NCBI GenBank assembly: GCA_035499215.1
Contig: DATJZH010000073.1
Span: forward strand, 1 to 15,857
Direction: 5' to 3'
Source of the DNA: DATJZH01 sp035499215
GTDB taxonomy: Bacteria; Actinomycetota; Actinomycetes; Streptosporangiales; Streptosporangiaceae
DNA length: 15,857 bases
Shown here: piece by piece, positions 1 through 7,454 of the stretch
Layout of the letters: each line of letters starts with the position of its first letter
Numbering within the stretch: position 1 is the stretch's first letter
Position numbers and translations under genes: made by a program
Notes under the pieces: model-generated
Told to the model about the DNA's origin: nothing
Databases searched by the model: none
What the model saw: only the letters and a program-made list of their open reading frames with translations

Positions 1-1
1 G

Positions 2-157
2 GCGCAGGCCGAGACGGTGCACGGCAGCTGGTGGCCGGACTACACCTCCTGGCTGGCGGACCGCAGCGGCGGCATGAAGCCGCGCCCGAAGGTGCTGGGC
101 AGCACGAAGTTCCCGCCGCTCGACGCCGCTCCCGGTACCTATGTGTTCGAACGGTAA
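2..157 (+). CDS. phaC: Poly(3-hydroxyalkanoate) synthase, C-terminal end (partial)
   Basis: The frame is open from the window edge and ends at TAA 155-157, giving 51 residues. They include HGSWWPDYTSWLADRSGG followed by KVLGSTKFPPLDAAPGTYV and a final FER. This tryptophan-rich GSWWPDW-type block and the 'PPLxxAPGTYV' tail are typical of the last 50 residues of class I PHA synthases, which polymerise (R)-3-hydroxyacyl-CoA into storage polyester at the granule surface. The catalytic Cys-Asp-His residues lie upstream, outside the window, so activity cannot be judged. The next gene is on the same strand but nearly 400 bp away, so no operon link is implied. The family assignment rests on a short but distinctive tail. 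Confidence 0.85.
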   Translation, partial: AQAETVHGSWWPDYTSWLADRSGGMKPRPKVLGSTKFPPLDAAPGTYVFER

Positions 158-547
158 GTTACCCGGGCAGGCGCCTGCGCGGCCCGGTGTCCGGCGAGGA
201 ACCTATGCGCCGCATCGACGTCAGCCCGGAACAAATGACCCGCCGTTCGCGGGATGCGCTGAGCCGTCCCGGGGCGTCATTCGGCCAGCGGTCGGCGGGT
301 CCGCCGTCCGCCGGCCGCACCAGCGGTCGGCGGGTTCCTCCGCTGACGCAAACTCCGGACGGCTCATCAGAGTGTCGGCGCGGCGGCCACGGTAGCGATA
401 CTGACCTTGTGACCCGGCAGCCGACGCTGACTGGCCTGACGATTGCCCTCGCGCTGGCAAGGGGTGCCCGGGGCCACGGTGGGGGCGCCCTGCTGGCGCC
501 GCCGGCTGGCATGAACTTGCCGAATCGCCGCGGCAGATGGAGGAACG
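158..547. other. Intergenic region with a short direct repeat
   Basis: This 390-bp gap separates the PHA synthase end from the esterase start. Open frames on both strands cross it but show no recognisable protein and no good start signal. The only structure seen is a perfect 16-bp direct repeat, CCAGCGGTCGGCGGGT, at 285-300 and 320-335, with starts 35 bp apart. A Shine-Dalgarno GGAGG at 539-543 belongs to the esterase. The esterase promoter should lie here, but no convincing -35/-10 pair was found. Confidence 0.5.
285..335. repeat. 16-bp direct repeat pair upstream of the esterase
   Basis: CCAGCGGTCGGCGGGT occurs exactly at 285-300 and again at 320-335. The 35-bp periodicity is a little over three helical turns. 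The sequence is GC-rich, so chance or slippage origin is possible. The copies lie about 210-260 bp before the esterase start, rather far for a simple operator. Confidence 0.5.
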
Positions 548-2050
548 ATGCGGGATGCGACGGTTGAGCTGAAGCACGGCCGGCTGCGCGGGAAGACCGA
601 TCGCGGGGCGGCGGCTTTCCTCGGAATCCCGTTCGCAGCAGCGCCGTTCGGCGTCAATCGGATGCGGCCGCCGCAGCCCGTCGAGGCGTGGAACGGCGTG
701 CGCGATGCAACCGAGTACGGCCCCACCTGTCCGAAGGGTGACTACCCGCCGCAATACGCGCAGCTATTCCCTGAGGTCACGATCGCGGGCGAACAGTGCC
801 TGAACCTCAACGTGTGGAGCCCTGATCCGGCCGCGTCCGGGCTGCCTGTGCTGGTATGGATCCACGGCGGGTCGTTCACGAACGGCTCCGGGTCGGCTGC
901 CGAGTACCGAGGCAGCGCGTTCGCCCGCGACGGCATAGTCTGCGTAACGATCAACTACCGGCTCGGCGCAGAAGGCTTCCTCTATCTTGGCGACGGCATC
1001 GCCAATCTCGGGCTGCTCGATCAGATCGCTGCCCTGCACTGGGTACAGGACAACATCGCCGCCTTCGGCGGTGACCCTGGGCGCATCACCGTCGCAGGCG
1101 AATCAGCTGGCGCCATGAGCATCACAAACCTGCTTTCGATGCCCGGAACGGCCGGGCTGTTCCACCAGGCGATTGCCCAGAGCGGCGCCGCGGCCCACAC
1201 GCTGAGCGCAGCGGAAGGACGCATGGTCAGCGGCTACCTCGCGGGCGCCCTCGGAGTTCCCCCCTCCAGGGATGCCATTACCGCCCTTCCCCTCGACCAG
1301 GTCGTCCAGGCCGCCCGCGCGCTCACTGACGAAGTGCGGACCGCACCCGACCCAGCCAGATGGGGCCGGATCGCTCTGGACCGCCTGCCGTTCGAGCCGA
1401 CCATCGACGGCCAGGTCCTTCCCCGTGCCCCGCTGGAATCGCTGCTCAGTGGCGCGGGCAGCGACGTCCGGCTGATGATCGGGACAACGCTCAACGAAGC
1501 ACGCCTGTTCTTCGTCCCGACCGGCGTCATGGACCTTGTCGATGACGCCACCGTCGAAGCAGGCGCCGCCGCCTACGGCCTCGCGGCGGCCGACGTCGCC
1601 GTCTACCGGGCGGGCCTGCCCGGCGCCGGCAACGGCGACGTGCTCGCCGCGATCATCACCGACTGGTTCTACCGCGTCCCCGCCATCCGGGTCGCCGAGG
1701 CGCGCGCGGCCAGTCCGGGCACCGCCGAACCAGGGAACACGTGGATGTACCGCTTCGACTACCAGTCACCCGCCTTCGACGGCCAGCTCGGCGCATGCCA
1801 CGGCGTCGAAATCCCGTTCGTGTTCGACACCCTCGACGTCCCGGGCACCAGGCCGCGCGTTGGCGACAATCCTCCCCAGCCGGTCGCCGACACCGCCCAC
1901 CGCGTCTGGGTCAGCTTCGTTGCCGACGGCAGCCCCGGCTGGAGCCCTTACGACACCACCACCCGCACCACGGCGTTGATCAACGAGACAGCCGGGATCG
2001 TCAACGACCCTGCAGGCGGCGAGCGCCGCCTGTGGGAAGGACGTCGCTAA
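548..2050 (+). CDS. Carboxylesterase type B (para-nitrobenzyl esterase-like)
   Basis: This 500-residue alpha/beta hydrolase hydrolyses carboxylic esters. It has no signal peptide, so it is probably cytoplasmic. The N-terminal GRLRG and FLGIPFAAAPFG blocks, the oxyanion-hole sequence HGGSFTNGSG (about residues 105-114) and the nucleophile elbow GESAGA with Ser186 are all present. The other triad members fit Glu317 (in TTLNEARLFF) and His418 (in CHGVEIPFVF), so the enzyme looks intact. Length matches the bacterial type B family (about 490-550). The ATG at 548 follows GGAGG at 539-543 by four bases, a tight but good ribosome site. The natural substrate cannot be told from sequence. The TAA at 2048-2050 overlaps the end of a decayed minus-strand gene, so the two converge without a spacer. 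Confidence 0.93.
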   Translation: MRDATVELKHGRLRGKTDRGAAAFLGIPFAAAPFGVNRMRPPQPVEAWNGVRDATEYGPTCPKGDYPPQYAQLFPEVTIAGEQCLNLNVWSPDPAASGLPVLVWIHGGSFTNGSGSAAEYRGSAFARDGIVCVTINYRLGAEGFLYLGDGIANLGLLDQIAALHWVQDNIAAFGGDPGRITVAGESAGAMSITNLLSMPGTAGLFHQAIAQSGAAAHTLSAAEGRMVSGYLAGALGVPPSRDAITALPLDQVVQAARALTDEVRTAPDPARWGRIALDRLPFEPTIDGQVLPRAPLESLLSGAGSDVRLMIGTTLNEARLFFVPTGVMDLVDDATVEAGAAAYGLAAADVAVYRAGLPGAGNGDVLAAIITDWFYRVPAIRVAEARAASPGTAEPGNTWMYRFDYQSPAFDGQLGACHGVEIPFVFDTLDVPGTRPRVGDNPPQPVADTAHRVWVSFVADGSPGWSPYDTTTRTTALINETAGIVNDPAGGERRLWEGRR

Positions 2051-2282
2051 GGTCGGCCAGGACGGGTGAGCTGGATCTTCAGCTGCCTTTCCCACGGGTC
2101 ATCCGTCAGGGTGCCTTCCCAGCAGATGCCGGCGACCGGCCGTGGCCCGTGCCCGGGGGCGGCAGCCGATGACGCGCTCAGGCGTGACGATGAAGTCCAC
2201 CGGCACATCGGGGCCGGTCAGGCGGTCGGGCGGACAGTCATATCGGGCGACTCGACCCCCGGCGGGCGGCCGGGTCCCGAAG
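2047..2282 (-). pseudogene. Decayed C-terminal remnant of a 5-formyltetrahydrofolate cyclo-ligase-like gene
   Basis: Read on the minus strand just after the M16 gene stop, one frame gives RLTGPDVPVDFIVTPERVI. This resembles the conserved near-C-terminal block (PHDVPVDxIVTPxRVI) of actinobacterial 5-FTHF cyclo-ligase-like proteins. That frame then drifts into low-quality sequence. Shifting by one base, most simply at the GGGGG run 2155-2159, gives RPVAGICWEGTLTDDP and a run to TAG (2049-2047), which fits the family's 'P-x-GI-x-WE' ending. About 75 residues remain of an expected 200 or more. There is no start codon or upstream domain, because the intact M16 gene occupies that space. It is therefore read as a truncated, frameshifted relic. 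The match is by eye and could be fortuitous. Confidence 0.42.
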
Positions 2283-3677
2283 TCAGCCCGCCATTACCGT
2301 CACGTCGCCGATTCCCAGGGACTCCGCCGCGGCCTTAATCTGGGATGCGTCGCCGACCAGGATCGTGACCAAGCGGTCTGCCGGGAATGCGGCGATCACT
2401 GCGGCCGTTGCGTCGGCGGTGCTCGTCTCGGCCAGGGCCGCGTAAAGGCGCGCCTGGTAGTCATCGGGCAGGTGCTGTTCCACCTGATCCGCCAGCGTGC
2501 CCGCGACCGCGGCTGCCGTCTCGTACCTGAGTGGCGCGACACCGACCAGGTTCCGTACCGCCAGGTCACGCTCCGTTTCGGTCAGCCCTTCCGCGGCCAG
2601 CGCGCGCAGCACCATCCACAGGTCGTTCAGGGCGGGGCCCGTAGACGCCGTGTCCACCGAACCGCTGATGGCGAGCAGCGACGCGCCCGTCGCGCCGTTC
2701 TGCGCCGGCGACCGGAGCACCCGCTCGAAGGCCCGTACCCCGTAGGTGTAGCCCTTCTCCTCGCGCAGCACCCTGTCCAGCCGGGAGGTGAGCGTGCCGC
2801 CTAGGCAGTACGTGCCGAGCACCAGCGCCGGCCATACCCGGTCGTGCCGGTCCGGGCCGATCCGCCCGATGAGCAGCTGCGTCTGGACGGCTCCGGGCCG
2901 GTCCACGATCACCACACGGCCAGTGTCGTCGGCGGTCACTGGCGGCATGGGCAGCGGCTGGGCCGTGTCGCCGGCCCATCCGCCAAGTGTGTCGGCGACC
3001 ACCGCGTCCAGGTCGACACCCGTCAGGTCCCCTACGACGACCGCGGTCGCCGTCGCGGGCCGCAGATGAGCCTCGTAGAACACGCGCACGCCCGCCGCGT
3101 CGACCCGCGCGACCGTGTCCTCAGTGCCATGACGCGGCCGGGACATCCGAGCGGACGCCGGGAATAGCTGCTGCGACAGATGCTTGGCCGCACGTCGGCC
3201 GGGGCTGGCCATCTCGTGGGCAATCTCGTCCAGACGGTTGCGCACCAGCCGCTCGATCTCGGCATCCGCGAACGCGGGCGCGCGCAGCGCCTCGGCGAGC
3301 AGCCCGAGTGCTCTGGGCAGCCGGGAGACGGGAACCTCCAGCGAGACGCGCGTGCCCGGGTAATCGGCGTGCGAGTCAAGCGTGGCGCCGCAGCGCTCCA
3401 GCTCGGCGGCGAACTGCTCGGCGGTGTGGCTGCCAGTGCCCTGAGACAGCGCACGCACCATGATCGTGGCGATACCGTCGAGCCCGTCGGGCTCGGCGTC
3501 GAGCGGCGTGTCCAGGCAGATCTCCACGGCAGCCACCTGCTGCCCGGGGCGGTGGCAGCGCAGCACGGTCAGCCCGCTGGCGAGGGCGCCGCGCTCGGGC
3601 GCGGGGAACGTCCAGGGCTTCGGCTGCCCGGCGGCCGGCTCCGGGTGGAAGTCCATGGTCACCGCTGCGTCGGTCAC
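2283..3677 (-). CDS. M16 family peptidase-like protein, non-catalytic (HxxEH-less) subunit
   Basis: This 464-residue protein has the two-lobed fold of M16 (pitrilysin/mitochondrial processing peptidase) proteins but no zinc site. Where HxxEH is expected it reads GLDGIATIMVRALSQGT (residues 65-81). The C-terminal lobe keeps the glycine-rich block GTLTSRLDRVLREEKGYTYG (about 294-313), with Arg305 and Tyr310/Tyr312 as candidates for the Arg/Tyr pair that positions substrate. It probably forms a heterodimer with the adjacent catalytic subunit, as in two-gene M16B systems. Its GTG start (3677-3675) overlaps the upstream gene's TGA (3676-3674) as GTGA, so the two are translationally coupled. No signal peptide is seen, so it is presumably cytoplasmic. 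A second in-frame ATG seven codons downstream (MDFHPEP) is an alternative start. Confidence 0.92.
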   Translation of the reverse strand: MTDAAVTMDFHPEPAAGQPKPWTFPAPERGALASGLTVLRCHRPGQQVAAVEICLDTPLDAEPDGLDGIATIMVRALSQGTGSHTAEQFAAELERCGATLDSHADYPGTRVSLEVPVSRLPRALGLLAEALRAPAFADAEIERLVRNRLDEIAHEMASPGRRAAKHLSQQLFPASARMSRPRHGTEDTVARVDAAGVRVFYEAHLRPATATAVVVGDLTGVDLDAVVADTLGGWAGDTAQPLPMPPVTADDTGRVVIVDRPGAVQTQLLIGRIGPDRHDRVWPALVLGTYCLGGTLTSRLDRVLREEKGYTYGVRAFERVLRSPAQNGATGASLLAISGSVDTASTGPALNDLWMVLRALAAEGLTETERDLAVRNLVGVAPLRYETAAAVAGTLADQVEQHLPDDYQARLYAALAETSTADATAAVIAAFPADRLVTILVGDASQIKAAAESLGIGDVTVMAG

Positions 3678-5062
3678 TGCCCGGCTCCGTCGTGCTCGTC
3701 ATTCTCGCTGGCTCCGGTGGCCTGGTCGCCGGCCTTGCCGGCTGCCGGGCCGGCCGTGCCTTCGGAGGCCACCGGCTCGTATGTCAGCACCGCACGGTTG
3801 CCGGGGCGCAGCCGCGCCGCGGCTACCGCCCGGACCTCCTCCGCGGTGACGTCGAGGATCCGGTTGATCGCGGTGAACGCGAGCTGCGGGTCGCCGAACA
3901 GCAACGCGTAGCGGCACAGTTCGTCGGCCCGGCCGGCGACCGTACTGAGCCGGTCCAGCCATTGGCGTTCCAGCTGGGCCTGCGCCCGCTCCATCTCCGC
4001 GGCGGTCGGCCCCTCCGCGCCGAGCCGCGTCAACTCCTCCTCGACGGCGGCCTCGACCTGCGGGATCTCGGCGTCGCCGGAGGCCTTCACGTCCAGCCAG
4101 CCCAGCGATGGGGCGCCAGCGAGCCGCAGCAACCCGACGCGGGCGGCGACCGCGGTGCGGTCGCGCCGCACCAGCCGGTTGTACAGCCGGGACGCCGTCC
4201 CCTCGCCGAGGACGGCGAGCGCCACGTCGGCCGCGTCGCACTCATGCGTGCCGTCGCGCGGCAACCGGTACGCGGCCATCAGCGCGCGCGCCGGCACCTC
4301 CTGCTCGATCTCCTCCCGCAGCTCCCTGCCAATGACGTCGGGGAGCGTGCCGTCGCGTGCAGGCACCTTTCCGTGATAGGGCGGGATGGAGCCGAAGTAC
4401 TTCCTGACCCATCGGTGCGTCTGCTCCGGGTCGATGTCGCCCGCGATCGCCAGGACAGCGTTGTTCGGCGCGTAGTTCGCGTGGAAGAACGCGCGCGCGT
4501 CGTCCAGCGTCACCGCGTCCAGATCGGCCATGGAGCCTATGGGCGTGTGGTGGTACGGATGGCCCTCCGGGTAAACCAGCGCGGTCATCCGCTCGAACGC
4601 GGTGCCGTAGGGCACGTTGTCGTAGCGCTGCCGGCGCTCGTTCTTGACCACATCACGCTGGTTATCGAGGGACTCCTCGTCGAGCGCGGCGAGCAGCGAG
4701 CCCATGCGGTCCGCCTCCAGCCAGAGGGCCAGTTCGAGCTGGTGCGCGGGCATGGTCTCGAAGTAGCTGGTGCGCTCGAAACTCGTCGTCCCGTTGAGGG
4801 AGCCGCCGGCGCCCTGGACCAACTCGAAGTGGCCGTTTCCCTTGACCTGCGCCGAGCCCTGAAACATGAGGTGCTCGAAAAGGTGAGCAAGGCCGGTGCG
4901 TCCCGCGACCTCCTGCCGCGAGCCGACGTCATACCAGAGGCAGACCGCCGCTACCGGAGTCAGGTGGTTCTCGGAGAGCACCAGGCGCAGACCGTTGTCC
5001 AGCCGGTGCTCGGTCGCTGTCAGGCCGCCGGAACCGGCCGGTCCTGTGGCCGTGTGACCCAC
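3674..5062 (-). CDS. M16 family zinc metallopeptidase, catalytic subunit
   Basis: A 462-residue insulinase-type peptidase. The inverted zinc motif HLFEH is at residues 60-64 (His60, Glu63 as general base, His64), and Glu142 in KNERRQ is the likely third ligand. The blocks GNGHFELVQGAGGSLNG and GHPYHHTPIGSMADL are typical of actinobacterial M16 proteins. The C-terminal lobe reads GTASRLYNRLVRRDRTAV and lacks the Tyr of the usual Arg/Tyr pair, which the neighbouring subunit supplies. The frame is open back to 5131. I chose GTG 5062-5060 because AAGGGA (about 5078-5073) precedes it at suitable spacing, and related proteins begin with a 'GHTAT…GSGG' segment. The GTG at 5131 has no properly spaced ribosome site. 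The pair overlaps by four bases. No export signal is seen. Confidence 0.93.
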   Translation of the reverse strand: MGHTATGPAGSGGLTATEHRLDNGLRLVLSENHLTPVAAVCLWYDVGSRQEVAGRTGLAHLFEHLMFQGSAQVKGNGHFELVQGAGGSLNGTTSFERTSYFETMPAHQLELALWLEADRMGSLLAALDEESLDNQRDVVKNERRQRYDNVPYGTAFERMTALVYPEGHPYHHTPIGSMADLDAVTLDDARAFFHANYAPNNAVLAIAGDIDPEQTHRWVRKYFGSIPPYHGKVPARDGTLPDVIGRELREEIEQEVPARALMAAYRLPRDGTHECDAADVALAVLGEGTASRLYNRLVRRDRTAVAARVGLLRLAGAPSLGWLDVKASGDAEIPQVEAAVEEELTRLGAEGPTAAEMERAQAQLERQWLDRLSTVAGRADELCRYALLFGDPQLAFTAINRILDVTAEEVRAVAAARLRPGNRAVLTYEPVASEGTAGPAAGKAGDQATGASENDEHDGAGQ

Positions 5063-5190
5063 GGGCGTGTACGTCCCTTCGATCGTGTGCGGGGAAGTCC
5101 TGCCACTGTACGCAAGGAGGCAGGCCGTCACGGCCTCGGCCGAACGGGCGGGCCGGGCGGGATTCGTCCGGTCACCTCAACCATGGGTGT

Positions 5191-5961
5191 TTACCCCGGC
5201 CCTTCCCCGGTCGGGGCGCCGGCGATGAAATCCCGCACCCGATTCCAGCGCGCCTGGTAACGCTCGCCGTAGCGATCCGCGGCGCGGGCAGCGCGCCGGG
5301 GTCGGCTGACATATCGATGCGTGGCCCACCATGACCCGGGTTTGGCCAGCCTGACAGCGCCGACGAGGGCCACGATGCCGATGACGATGCCGATTACGCC
5401 GGTCGGGATCTTTCCTTTGAGCATGCATATCACGCAGAGCAGGAGATCGACGATGAGGACGCATACCGACGACCACCACGCCGTCGTCCCGGCCCGGCCG
5501 GTCACGAAGCTGGCTCCGCCCAGAAGCGCACCAGTTATCACCAGAACGCAGAACATCGCGTCGACCGATTTCCGCCCCTCGCTGCTCCAGTAGACGTCCT
5601 CGAGCTGCAGCCAGAGGGCGAATTCGTCGACTGTGAGGCCGACGCCCACGCCGAAGATGGCGGCGGCGGCGCTGAGCGCCGCTCCGTGCGGGCTCTCGGA
5701 CACCAGGGCGATGCCCGTGCCAATGATGATCAATATTCCGAAAACCTGGTGATGAACATGATTGCCTGCAATCCGGACGTTGCCCAGCCCGGCCCGGCGG
5801 CCGCTGCCTGATCGGATCAGCCTGGTCACGGTTCTGGTAATGAGGAAGGTGACCAGTATCGCCAGGAACATCCACAGCATGGGCTGCGGCGAGAACCCGC
5901 CCGCACCGACCGAGAACCCTGAAGCGAGAAAAGGACCGGCGGAGTCAGCCTCGACTGGCAC
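5191..5961 (-). CDS. Conserved multi-spanning membrane protein, function unknown
   Basis: As drawn, 256 residues. Hydrophobic segments lie at about 27-44, 70-88, 95-117, 134-152, 163-181 and 186-205, followed by a basic Arg-rich cytoplasmic-looking tail (RRAARAADRYGERYQARW). Between or within the segments are strongly polar motifs: NHVHHQVFGI (about 67-76), VDEFALWLQLEDVYW (111-125) and SSEGRKSVDAM. This pattern recalls a conserved actinobacterial integral-membrane family of unknown role. The buried His, Asp and Glu residues suggest a metal or catalytic site, but that is inference. Start choice is uncertain. GTG 5961 has AGGGGG four bases upstream; ATG 5880 (MLWMFLAI) would begin at the first membrane segment; the open frame reaches 6093. 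It is on the same strand as the M16 pair, about 130 bp upstream. Confidence 0.8.
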   Translation of the reverse strand: MPVEADSAGPFLASGFSVGAGGFSPQPMLWMFLAILVTFLITRTVTRLIRSGSGRRAGLGNVRIAGNHVHHQVFGILIIIGTGIALVSESPHGAALSAAAAIFGVGVGLTVDEFALWLQLEDVYWSSEGRKSVDAMFCVLVITGALLGGASFVTGRAGTTAWWSSVCVLIVDLLLCVICMLKGKIPTGVIGIVIGIVALVGAVRLAKPGSWWATHRYVSRPRRAARAADRYGERYQARWNRVRDFIAGAPTGEGPG

Positions 5962-6262
5962 GACACCCCCTGACTGTGCCGCCTCGTGCCTGAAGTCTAC
6001 GCGGCGGAAGATCGCTGTGACCTGGACCCGGCGGGCCGGTGAGCCGCTGCGGGCCGCAAGGCCGTCCCCTCCGCCACAGTGTGCGGTCACCACGCAGAGG
6101 CGCTTACCGCGGATGCACGCATCCCCAGGGCGCGGCAGATGGCCCGCCGACGGACGCGCCGCCGGCCAGCAGGTCGGTAGCCCTGGGAATGCACGCGGGC
6201 ATGTGGCGTGTAAAACTGCTCAGGACCACTATCCGGGTGGTCAGGGCGAGATGGGGCAAGAC
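5962..6262. other. Divergent intergenic region
   Basis: About 300 bp between the minus-strand membrane protein and the plus-strand small protein, so both promoters should lie here. No convincing -35/-10 pair was found. The one symmetric element noticed is GGATGCACGCATCC at 6111-6124, 6-bp arms around two bases, which could be a small operator palindrome. Open frames crossing the region on both strands are Arg/Pro-rich and read like non-coding GC-rich DNA. Confidence 0.4.
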
Positions 6263-6574
6263 ATGACGAACGATGATGAACTGCTCGCAGCCGTGCGAAG
6301 GCAAGATGAAGAGGCTGAACGAGAGATAGCCGCGCAGGTAGCCAAGCTACGCGAGACCACGCCAGCCATCAGTTATGTTGATCTTGGCCCCGACATCCAG
6401 ACGTGGCGCGTGGGCCATAACAAGGGCAGCGGACAGCCCCTCGTGCTCCTGGAGACCCTGGAAGGGCCACGGGATAATCCGCATGTGACCAGTAAAGTAT
6501 CGGTGTCGATCCAGGATGCGCTGCTCTACGCCCGCGGGATAATCGAGGCAGTTGCGAACGCAGTGAGGGAATGA
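6263..6574 (+). CDS. Small hypothetical protein
   Basis: A 103-residue protein that I do not recognise. Residues 1-30 (MTNDDELLAAVRRQDEEAER onward) are charged and helix-prone. The middle (ISYVDLGPDIQTWRVG) looks like beta strands, and the end (VSVSIQDALLYARGIIEAVANAVRE) is an amphipathic helix. It is soluble, with no signal or membrane segment. The open frame reaches back to 5762, but the upstream part is Arg/Pro-rich. ATG 6263 has GGGG (6253-6256) six bases before it and is preferred over in-frame ATG 6251. Codon use here is less GC-biased than in neighbouring genes (for example AGT, TAT, GTA, AAA), which hints at recent acquisition or weak selection. It converges with the FMN reductase gene across a hairpin. 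Confidence 0.6.
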   Translation: MTNDDELLAAVRRQDEEAEREIAAQVAKLRETTPAISYVDLGPDIQTWRVGHNKGSGQPLVLLETLEGPRDNPHVTSKVSVSIQDALLYARGIIEAVANAVRE

Positions 6575-6708
6575 ACTCAGCCATGCCGGGCTGATGCAAC
6601 CCTTCGTGCTCGGCGGCAGCATCGACCGGGCGGCCTTGTTCACGTAAACGGGAGTGGTGTGAGGGAGCAGCTGATCCAGCTGTGACTGGTGCGCCTGGCA
6701 CTGGCTCT

Positions 6709-6737
6709 GGCTGGCTGGCGCTGGGCGCCAGCCAGCC
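6709..6737. terminator. Strong hairpin between convergent genes (probable bidirectional terminator)
   Basis: GGCTGGCTGGCG (6709-6720) pairs perfectly with CGCCAGCCAGCC (6726-6737) around CTGGG, and an extra inner C-G pair leaves a three-base loop. There is no T-tract on either side, as is usual for actinobacterial hairpin terminators. It lies 134 bp after the small protein's stop and about 15 bp after the FMN reductase's stop on the other strand. A second, smaller inverted repeat, CAGCTG-ATC-CAGCTG, lies at 6668-6682. Confidence 0.6.
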
Positions 6738-6751
6738 GTGGGCAGGTGGAC

Positions 6752-7387
6752 CTAGTCTGCCGGCCTTTGGCTTCGGCGGCCGCCATCGGCTGCGAACTGC
6801 CTGTCGTCGGCGTAGTCGCAGGTGCCCTCGGCCTGGAACTGGCGTGCTGCGCGTGCGACCTCGGCACCGAGCGCGCGCAGCTGCGCCGCGATGGCCTCGT
6901 CGGCGAGATGCCCGTCTGGGTCGAACGACTGCCGCGACTGCGGTATGGGCAGCACGAGCGGGACGCTCCAGGCGCGCAGTGCGCGGGCGATGAAGTCCAT
7001 CGTGTTGACGGTCTGCAGGCCCTGGACTCCGCCGGCCGTAGCAACCAGGCCGATCGGCTTGTCCGTCAGATACGGCGGTGTACGTTCGGCCAGCAAGATC
7101 AGCCAGTCCAGCGCGTTCTTGAAGGAGCCGCTGACCGATCCCTGGTAGGTCGGGCTGCTCCAGATCATCGCATCGCAGCTGTGCACGGTGTCTGCGAACT
7201 CGTGCGCGGTCTGCGGAATCGCGTGTTCGGCGGTGTACAGCGGCAGGCCCAGCTCCCGGACCCAGATCAGCTGTGTATCAGCCCCGTCTGCAGCCGCGCC
7301 TTCGAGTGCGGCCTGCAGCGCGGTGCGGCTGGTGGAGGCGGACCGGAGGGAACCGCCAAGGCCGACGACTCGGACCAACCTCGCCAT
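6752..7387 (-). CDS. NAD(P)H-dependent FMN reductase family protein
   Basis: A 211-residue flavodoxin-fold oxidoreductase. The N-terminal strand and phosphate-binding loop read VVGLGGSLRSASTSR (residues 7-21), the GSxRxxS signature that binds FMN phosphate. The second flavin loop is SPTYQGSVSGSFKNALDW (78-95), and a third conserved loop is TAGGVQG. Together these match NADPH-dependent FMN reductases (SsuE/azoreductase/quinone reductase relatives), which supply reduced flavin or reduce quinones and azo compounds. The exact substrate cannot be read off. The ATG start is preceded by AGGGGAG six bases upstream. It is the last gene of a minus-strand series, 67 bp after the phosphoesterase, and may be co-transcribed with it. 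The C-terminal 25 residues are hydrophilic and unlikely to be part of the fold. Confidence 0.88.
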   Translation of the reverse strand: MARLVRVVGLGGSLRSASTSRTALQAALEGAAADGADTQLIWVRELGLPLYTAEHAIPQTAHEFADTVHSCDAMIWSSPTYQGSVSGSFKNALDWLILLAERTPPYLTDKPIGLVATAGGVQGLQTVNTMDFIARALRAWSVPLVLPIPQSRQSFDPDGHLADEAIAAQLRALGAEVARAARQFQAEGTCDYADDRQFAADGGRRSQRPAD

Positions 7388-7454
7388 GGTGTCTCCCCTG
7401 CGCGGTGCCGGTGGCCAAGGCTATGCGATCGAGCCGGTTCGTGGCTGCCCGCCG

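Noticed and set aside
5105..5110. TACAGT as a -10 hexamer for the M16 operon on the minus strand
   Set aside because: The distance to the GTG at 5062 is right, but the -35 position reads about CCGTGA and the match is too weak to claim a promoter.
5063..5131. Longer start (GTG 5131) for the catalytic M16 subunit
   Set aside because: The only GAGG upstream lies two bases from the start codon, too close, while GTG 5062 has a properly spaced AAGGGA.
3692..5260. 522-codon plus-strand open frame opposite the M16 gene
   Set aside because: It is the complementary-strand shadow of a well-supported peptidase gene. Its translation is Arg/Gly/Val-rich without any domain.
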